Part shown: positions 59,081 through 64,000 of the stretch, one piece after another | How the letters are laid out: every line of letters starts with the position of its first letter | How positions within the stretch are numbered: position 1 is the first letter of the stretch | NCBI RefSeq assembly: GCF_033441515.1 | Contig: NZ_JAWQJT010000003.1 | Coordinates: forward strand, 2,170,001 to 2,234,000 | Direction of reading: 5' to 3' | Source of the DNA: Amycolatopsis solani | GTDB taxonomy: Bacteria; Actinomycetota; Actinomycetes; Mycobacteriales; Pseudonocardiaceae | DNA length: 64,000 nucleotides | Translations under genes and position numbers: made by a program | Notes under the pieces: generated by a model | The model's database searches: none | What the model saw: only the letters and a program-made list of their open reading frames with translations | Told to the model about the DNA's origin: nothing

Positions 59081-60934
59081 CTACTTCATCCGGAAGTCGT
59101 AGCGGGACGGCAGCGGGTCCGCCGAGAGCGCTTTCCAAGTGTCCGAAAGGGATGTCTCGCCTTCGCGGATGTTCGCGATTTCGAATCCCGCGTCGAACAC
59201 GGCCTTCGCGTCCGCGCGGTCCCCCGCGCGGAGCCGGGTGAGCGCGGTCAGCAACGCGAGCCGCCCTTCGGGTCGCTCGGGCAGCAGGGAAACCGGCGCG
59301 TGCCCGGCCGCCAGCTGCGCGGACAACGCTTCGACGAGCAGCGGTTGCACCTCCGGCGCCAGCTCCCAGGCACGGAGGGACAACCGCGCCGATTCCTCGA
59401 CGTCCGTGGCGGTGACGGCGAGATTGCGCACGGCCCAAGCGTTCTCCGCCGCGGCCACCGACGAACGCCACGCCTCCCGGGCCGCTTCCCGGTCGCCGGC
59501 CGCCCAGCGGGCCACGCCGCGGTGGTACCAGGTCAGCCAGTTGTCCGCCGTGTACGCCAGTAGGTCGGCCCAGTACCGGTTGACCAGGGTCGCGGGCGGC
59601 GGCACGCGCGGATCACCGTGCGGCGTCTCGCCGTCGAGGAGGTCCAGCCACGGCCGCTGCTCCGGGCCCAGCGTCTCCTTCGGGAACGGCGTACCCGGCA
59701 GGCACGCCACCATGCGCAGTGTTTCCAGCGCACCCCAGCCCGAACCGGTGGCCAGCAAATCGCCCGGCTCGGCGTCCGCGACCCCTTGCCACGCCCGGTG
59801 GCGCGCCTCGAGCACGCCGGCGGGCGGCAAACCGGTGACGGCGTCCGTCGCGGCCCGCCAGTCCTCGCCGTGCACCACGGCCGGGTCCGCCGTCACCGGA
59901 CCGTAGGCCTCCAGCCAGTCCCACGCCTCGCCCGGCGGGAGGCGCAGGTGTTCCAGCTGCGTGCGGGCCAGTCCCGCCTGGATTTCCAGGTAGCCCGTCT
60001 CCGCACCCGGGGCGAGCCACTCCTGCCAGTGCCGTCCACCCGCGGATTCGCCCCACAGGAACAGTTTCCGGCCACGCAGCCGCGCGGTCGACGCCTGGCC
60101 GAGACCGGCGCCGGTCTCGTCGACCGCCGCGATCCACGGCCGGTCCGCGGCCACCTCGAAGAAGTAGTCCGCGGCCGCGCCGGACCGCGCCGGGTAGGTC
60201 AGCTCGCCCGGTACGTCGACGAGGTCGAGCCGGCCCGAATAGCCGTAGTGCCAGGCCTGGTCCGCGGGCACGAGCACCCGCGTCGACGCCGTCTGCGGGA
60301 CGGCGGTGTTGGACCACCAGTAGACCGGGACGTCGTGCGGGTGCGGGTTGCGGATCCGGACGCCGACGAAGAGGTGCTCCGATCCGTCCGGCAGCCAGAA
60401 GTCGAGCTGGTACGGCAGGTCGCGGGTGCGTTCCCACTCCCACAGCCGCAGCACCGGCGTCCCGTCCGGACACGCCACCTCGGCCGCGAACATCGGCGCG
60501 CAGGTCAGCGTCGTGTGCCCGGTGGTGCCGAGGTTCCATTCGACGCCGCCGGCGAACCACGCGTCGCGCAGCGCGAGGTTCGCGGGCTGCAGCACCGGGT
60601 TGCGGTACAGCAGTTCCCGTCCGGACGGCTTGTGCACCAGCGACCAGAGCCGGCCGCCCAGCGACGGCAGGACCGTCGCGCGCAGCCGGTCGTTCTCCAG
60701 CACCAGCGCGGGCAGTTCCCGGTCCCGGCGGTCCCGCGAGTAGCCGTCCTGCAGCCGGCACGGCAGCACCGTGCCGAGCCGGCCGTAGGCCAGCCCGGCG
60801 GCCAGGTCCGCGGGCAGCTCGTCCACATTGGACACCGAGGCCACCGCTTCCGGCTTCACCAGCGGCGGCAGCGGGTTCTCCGGCCCCAGCTCGGCCGCGG
60901 GCAGCGTGAGCGACGTCCGGTGGAGGGTGGTCAT
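59081..60934 (-). CDS. DUF5107 domain protein of the sugar transport operon
   Basis: The 617-residue cytoplasmic protein has an N-terminal galactose-mutarotase-like beta-sandwich: LENDRLRATVLPSLGGRLWS, LVHKPSGRELLYRNPVLQP, and FAGGVEWNLGTTGHTTLTCA. A C-terminal helical TPR-like region follows (NWLTWYHRGVARWAAGDREA). DUF5107 proteins are common in sugar ABC operons in actinobacteria and are proposed to act on or sense oligosaccharides. ATG 60934 overlaps the ATPase stop (ATGA). No hydrolase motif is seen. DeoR lies 78 nt downstream. Confidence 0.85.
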   Translation of the reverse strand: MTTLHRTSLTLPAAELGPENPLPPLVKPEAVASVSNVDELPADLAAGLAYGRLGTVLPCRLQDGYSRDRRDRELPALVLENDRLRATVLPSLGGRLWSLVHKPSGRELLYRNPVLQPANLALRDAWFAGGVEWNLGTTGHTTLTCAPMFAAEVACPDGTPVLRLWEWERTRDLPYQLDFWLPDGSEHLFVGVRIRNPHPHDVPVYWWSNTAVPQTASTRVLVPADQAWHYGYSGRLDLVDVPGELTYPARSGAAADYFFEVAADRPWIAAVDETGAGLGQASTARLRGRKLFLWGESAGGRHWQEWLAPGAETGYLEIQAGLARTQLEHLRLPPGEAWDWLEAYGPVTADPAVVHGEDWRAATDAVTGLPPAGVLEARHRAWQGVADAEPGDLLATGSGWGALETLRMVACLPGTPFPKETLGPEQRPWLDLLDGETPHGDPRVPPPATLVNRYWADLLAYTADNWLTWYHRGVARWAAGDREAAREAWRSSVAAAENAWAVRNLAVTATDVEESARLSLRAWELAPEVQPLLVEALSAQLAAGHAPVSLLPERPEGRLALLTALTRLRAGDRADAKAVFDAGFEIANIREGETSLSDTWKALSADPLPSRYDFRMK

Positions 60935-61977
60935 GCGTCCGGCAGCCTTTCCCCGGTGGCCGCGTCGAACAGGTGGACCGCGTCCGGCTTCGGCGCCAGG
61001 GTGATCGGCTGGCCACGCTGCCACGGCGCCATGCCCGGCGTCCGCGCCGTCAGCACCTTCTCACCCGCCCGGCAGTACAGGTACTGGTCGCTGCCCAGCT
61101 CCTCCACCACCTCGACCACGGCCTCGTAGCCGCCCGCGCCGAGCGTCCAGCCCTCCGGCCGGACCCCGACCACGAGCCCGGCACCGGTGAGCGCCGAGCG
61201 CTGCGCCGGGGTCAGCGGCACCGCCGCTTCGTCCACAGTGGTCTCCAGCAGGTTCATCGACGGCGAGCCGATGAACCCGGCCACGAACACGTTGACCGGC
61301 TGGGAGAACAGGCCGATCGGGGTGTCGCACTGCTGCAGGACGCCGTCGCGCAGCACCGCGACCCGGTCGCCCATGGTCATCGCTTCGACCTGGTCGTGCG
61401 TGACGTACAGGGTCGTGATGCCCAGCCGGCGTTGCAGCGAAGCGATCTGCGTCCGCGTCTGCACCCGCAGCTTGGCGTCCAGGTTGGACAGCGGCTCGTC
61501 CATCAGGAACACGCTCGGCTCGCGCACGATCGCGCGGCCCATCGCGACGCGCTGGCGCTGCCCGCCGGAGAGCTTGGCCGGCTTGCGGTCGAGGTACTCC
61601 GTCAGGTCGAGCAGCGCCGCGGCTTCGGTCACCCGCCGCTCGCGCTCGGCCTTCGGCAGCTTCGCCAGCTTGAGGTGGAAGCCGATGTTCTCGCCGACGG
61701 TCATGTGCGGGTAGAGCGCGTAGTTCTGGAACACCATCGCGAAGTCCCGGTCCTTCGGGGCCAGCTCGGTGACGTCGCGGTCGCCGATGTGGACGGAGCC
61801 TTCGTCGACGCCCTCCAGCCCGGCCAGCATCCGCAGCGTCGTCGACTTGCCGCAGCCGGACGGGCCGACCAGGACGAGGAACTCCCCGTCTTCGACGTCG
61901 AGGGCGAACCCGTCGACGGCCGGGCGGTCGACCCCGGCGTAGAACCGGGTCGTGTCCCGGAAGCTCACGGTGGCCAT
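60931..61977 (-). CDS. UgpC/MsmX-type sugar ABC transporter ATPase
   Basis: The 348-residue ATPase has Walker A LVGPSGCGKSTTLRM, Q-loop VFQNYALYP, signature LSGGQRQRVAMGRA, Walker B VFLMDEPLSNLDA and switch His in TLYVTHDQVEAM. The C-terminal TOBE-like domain (LVVGVRPEGWTL) is typical of multi-sugar ATPases. In Streptomyces one MsiK serves several importers; here the ATPase gene sits inside the importer operon, six bases after the permease gene. Confidence 0.96.
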   Translation of the reverse strand: MATVSFRDTTRFYAGVDRPAVDGFALDVEDGEFLVLVGPSGCGKSTTLRMLAGLEGVDEGSVHIGDRDVTELAPKDRDFAMVFQNYALYPHMTVGENIGFHLKLAKLPKAERERRVTEAAALLDLTEYLDRKPAKLSGGQRQRVAMGRAIVREPSVFLMDEPLSNLDAKLRVQTRTQIASLQRRLGITTLYVTHDQVEAMTMGDRVAVLRDGVLQQCDTPIGLFSQPVNVFVAGFIGSPSMNLLETTVDEAAVPLTPAQRSALTGAGLVVGVRPEGWTLGAGGYEAVVEVVEELGSDQYLYCRAGEKVLTARTPGMAPWQRGQPITLAPKPDAVHLFDAATGERLPDA

Positions 61978-61983
61978 CTGGTC

Positions 61984-62886
61984 CTACTTTCCGGCGCCGA
62001 GGGTGAGGCCGGTGATGATCCGGCGGGCGAGCACGAGGTACAGCACGAGCATCGGGAGCACGACGATCGCCACGCCGGCGATCAGGCCGCCGTACTCCGA
62101 CTGGTAGCTCGCCGCGCCGTAGAAGGTGAACAGCGCGCGGGAGAGCGTGAAGTGCGCCTGGTCCTTGAGGAACACGATCGCCAGCAGCGTCTCGTTCCAC
62201 AGGCCGATCGCGTTGAGCGTCAACGCCGTGATCAGACCGCCGCGCGCGAGCGGCAGCATCACCGAGAAGAACGTCCGGGCCGGGGAGGCGCCGTCCAGCG
62301 ACGCCGCTTCCTCGAGCTCGTCCGGCAGCGAGCGGAAGAACCCGGTCAGCAGGAACACCGTGAACGGGATCGACAACGCGACGTACAGCAGGAAGAGCCC
62401 GTACTCGTTGTCCAGGTGGGCTTTGCTCATGGTCACGAACAGCGGGATGATCACGGTCTGGAACGGCACGCCCATGCCGATCGCGACGACGTTGGTCAGC
62501 GGCCCGGACCCGCGCACGCCGAGCCGGGTCAGCGCGTACGCGCACGGCGCGGAGACGGCCACCGTCGCGACGGTCGCGAGGCCGACCAGGACCACCGTCG
62601 TGAGCACGGCGTCGCCGAAGCCCGCGTTGTTCCAGGCGTAGACGAAGTTCCGGAACGGCTTGCCGACGTGGAACCACTGGTACGGCAGCGCGAACGGCTT
62701 GGTGAAGATCTCCACCGGCGTCTTGAACGCCGCCGTGAGCAGCCAGTACAGCACCAGCACGTTGCCCGCGGTGAACGCCCACACGAGCACCGAGCCCAGC
62801 AGCCGCAGCGGGCTGAACCGCCGCGATCCCGGAGCCGGCTTCGGCTTGCGCGGAACCCGGCGGACCTCAGAACTGGATCGCGTCAC
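61984..62886 (-). CDS. Carbohydrate ABC transporter permease (MalG-type)
   Basis: The 300-residue permease has six helices and the EAA loop EEAASLDGASPARTFFSVML near residue 190. The N-terminus is polar (SSSEVRRVPRKPKPAPGSRR) before the first helix (LLGSVLVWAFTAGNVLVLYW). The GTG start overlaps the upstream permease by 20 nt. With the MalF-type permease it forms the membrane channel. Confidence 0.94.
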   Translation of the reverse strand: MTRSSSEVRRVPRKPKPAPGSRRFSPLRLLGSVLVWAFTAGNVLVLYWLLTAAFKTPVEIFTKPFALPYQWFHVGKPFRNFVYAWNNAGFGDAVLTTVVLVGLATVATVAVSAPCAYALTRLGVRGSGPLTNVVAIGMGVPFQTVIIPLFVTMSKAHLDNEYGLFLLYVALSIPFTVFLLTGFFRSLPDELEEAASLDGASPARTFFSVMLPLARGGLITALTLNAIGLWNETLLAIVFLKDQAHFTLSRALFTFYGAASYQSEYGGLIAGVAIVVLPMLVLYLVLARRIITGLTLGAGK

Positions 62887-63826
62887 GGCGCATCACCCGC
62901 CTCAGCAGCACGACCAGGATCGACACCAGCGCGATCATCGCCACCGCGCAGGCGCAGGCGGCGCCGAAGTCCGGCGTGCCGTTCGAACCGAAGGTCCGGT
63001 CGAACACGTAGATCCCCAGCGTCCACGCCTCGTTCGGCGGGGCGTACGTGCCCGGCCCGGCCAGCACGAACACCAGCTCGAAGATCTTCAGCGCGTTGAT
63101 CGTCCACAGCACCCCGGCGACGCCGACGACGTCCCACGTCATCGGCAGCGTGATGTTGCGGAACTTCTGCCACGGCGAGGCGCCGCCGAGTTCGGCGTCT
63201 TCGTAGAGGTACGGCGGGATCCGGTCGACCGCGGCCATCAGGATCGTGATGTAGAAGCCGGAACTGGCCCAGATCAGCGACGCCGTCACGACGCCGGTCA
63301 CGTTGGCCGGGGCCAGGAACTTGGCCGCGTCCGCGCCGGCGTGCTCCAGGACGTAGTTCGCCAGCCCCTGCTTGCCGGGCTGGTACTTGAACACGAACCC
63401 GAGAAACATCCCGAGCGCCACCGGCGCGACGATGTTCGGGAAGAACAGGATGGCGCGGACGACCTTGCCGCCGCGCATGTCCCGCAGCACCATGGTGAAC
63501 AGGAACGCGAGCGCGAACGTGCCGACGCCGCCGGCGAAGACGTACACCAGCGTGTTGCGGAAGGCGTACTGGAACGAGTCGCTCGCCCACATCTGCGTGT
63601 AGTTGGTGACGCCGTTGGGCTTCGGCGTGTCCCCCGCGCCGGCCCAGCTCGTGAAGGACAGGACCACGGTCCCGAGCGTCGGCAGCACCAGGAACGCCAG
63701 GTACAGCACCAGCGCGGGCGCGGCGAACGGCCAGAACAGCCGCTTCTTGCGGCGCAGGTGCGCGCCGCCGTCGGCACGAGCCCCCGGAGCCCGTGCCGAC
63801 GGCGGTGTCGTCGTGAGCGTGGCCAT
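62867..63826 (-). CDS. Carbohydrate ABC transporter permease (MalF-type)
   Basis: The 319-residue permease has six helices (FAAPALVLYLAFLVLPTLGT through MIALVSILVVLLRRVM) and the EAA loop YEDAELGGASPWQKFRNITL. The N-terminal arm is proline- and arginine-rich. The ATG shares one base with the stop of the solute-binding gene (TGATG). Start chosen at MATLTTTPPSARAP, where the reading frame loses its antisense-like composition. Confidence 0.94.
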   Translation of the reverse strand: MATLTTTPPSARAPGARADGGAHLRRKKRLFWPFAAPALVLYLAFLVLPTLGTVVLSFTSWAGAGDTPKPNGVTNYTQMWASDSFQYAFRNTLVYVFAGGVGTFALAFLFTMVLRDMRGGKVVRAILFFPNIVAPVALGMFLGFVFKYQPGKQGLANYVLEHAGADAAKFLAPANVTGVVTASLIWASSGFYITILMAAVDRIPPYLYEDAELGGASPWQKFRNITLPMTWDVVGVAGVLWTINALKIFELVFVLAGPGTYAPPNEAWTLGIYVFDRTFGSNGTPDFGAACACAVAMIALVSILVVLLRRVMRRDAIQF

Positions 63827-63999
63827 CAGCCCTGGTTCTTCCAGAACTCCGCGCCCTTGGCGGCGAGCTGCTCGACGAACTGCTGCGGCGTGAGCTGGCC
63901 CTTGAGCAGCGCGGTGTCGGCCGGGTCGAAGACGTCGGTCTGCCACTTGCCGCCGGCGATGCCGTCGATCCCGTCGTACTGCAGGACGTGCTCCTTCTT
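63826..63999 (-). CDS. Solute-binding protein of the sugar ABC importer, C-terminal 57 residues
   Basis: Only the end of the gene lies in the window: QYDGIDGIAGGKWQTDVFDP, DTALLKGQLTPQQFVEQLAA, KGAEFWKNQG-stop. This C-terminal helix (S/T-P-Q-Q-F-x-E-Q-L-A-x-K-x-A-E-F-W-K) is characteristic of family-1 sugar-binding lipoproteins. Its stop overlaps the MalF-type start, so the operon order is binding protein, two permeases, ATPase, DUF5107. Confidence 0.88.
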   Translation of the reverse strand, partial: KKEHVLQYDGIDGIAGGKWQTDVFDPADTALLKGQLTPQQFVEQLAAKGAEFWKNQG

Positions 64000-64000
64000 C

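Overview
The window reads as chromosome from a very high-GC actinomycete, most likely Pseudonocardiaceae and in the style of Amycolatopsis. The basis is strong G/C third-position bias, many GTG/TTG starts, 4-nt ATGA/GTGA gene overlaps, an IniB-like protein, the actinobacterial Asp23/DUF6286/AmaP cluster, a perfect TCGAAC-N4-GTTCGA SOS box, and a tRNA without encoded CCA. Genus is inference. I see no insertion sequence, prophage, CRISPR array or rRNA. The window cuts a dynamin-like gene at its left end and a sugar-binding protein gene at its right end.

Layout. 1-5.5 kb: an Ini-type envelope-stress module (dynamin-like GTPase, IniB-like protein, then divergently a membrane-anchored Hsp70-like protein and an IniR-like STAND/LuxR regulator). 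5.7-7.7 kb: a sulfite-oxidase-like molybdoenzyme with its flavin reductase, and a pentapeptide-repeat protein. 7.9-9.1 kb: a small membrane protein and a DUF2993-like protein, followed by an orphan SOS box. 9.2-13.6 kb: a four-gene TelA / von Willebrand A / solute-binding operon. 13.7-19.7 kb: a coupled esterase, cyclic-nucleotide-binding histidine kinase, and a response regulator fused to a thioredoxin-reductase-like flavoprotein that lacks CxxC, then RNase Z and a DUF308 protein. 19.9-22.4 kb: a secreted ricin-type lectin/beta-helix protein and tRNA-Ala(GGC). 22.6-25.4 kb: CsbD and an Asp23/AmaP envelope-stress cluster whose first Asp23 gene is frameshifted.

25.4-30.8 kb: a LysR regulator with two SDR oxidoreductases that share an operator-like motif, an EcsC-like protein, a QorR-like regulator/quinone reductase pair, and gene remnants. 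30.8-39.9 kb: a YqiJ-like protein, a flotillin and a 1,631-residue DUF3686-type AAA+ ATPase, preceded by two unknown coupled genes. 40-47 kb: DUF2267, a secreted M1 peptidase, a TrmB/LuxR-like regulator and a very large secreted subtilase. 47-49.6 kb: a flavin/F420 monooxygenase, a small membrane protein, and a TetR-controlled heteromeric SMR pair in which one subunit lacks the essential glutamate. 49.6-54.5 kb: a DesKR-like two-component system divergent from an ABC exporter and a secreted hydrolase. 54.6-64 kb: a carbohydrate locus (secreted GH31 glycosidase, DeoR regulator, DUF5107 protein, sugar ABC transporter).

Two themes recur: envelope and membrane-domain maintenance (Ini, Asp23/AmaP, flotillin-AAA+, TelA-VWA) and redox sensing (RR-TrxR fusion, QorR, SDRs, molybdoenzyme). 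The intergenic gaps carry palindromic or 30-bp-pitch repeats of several unrelated core sequences. The best candidates for a poorly described system are the flotillin/YqiJ/giant-ATPase operon, the TelA-VWA-SBP operon, and the asymmetric SMR pair.
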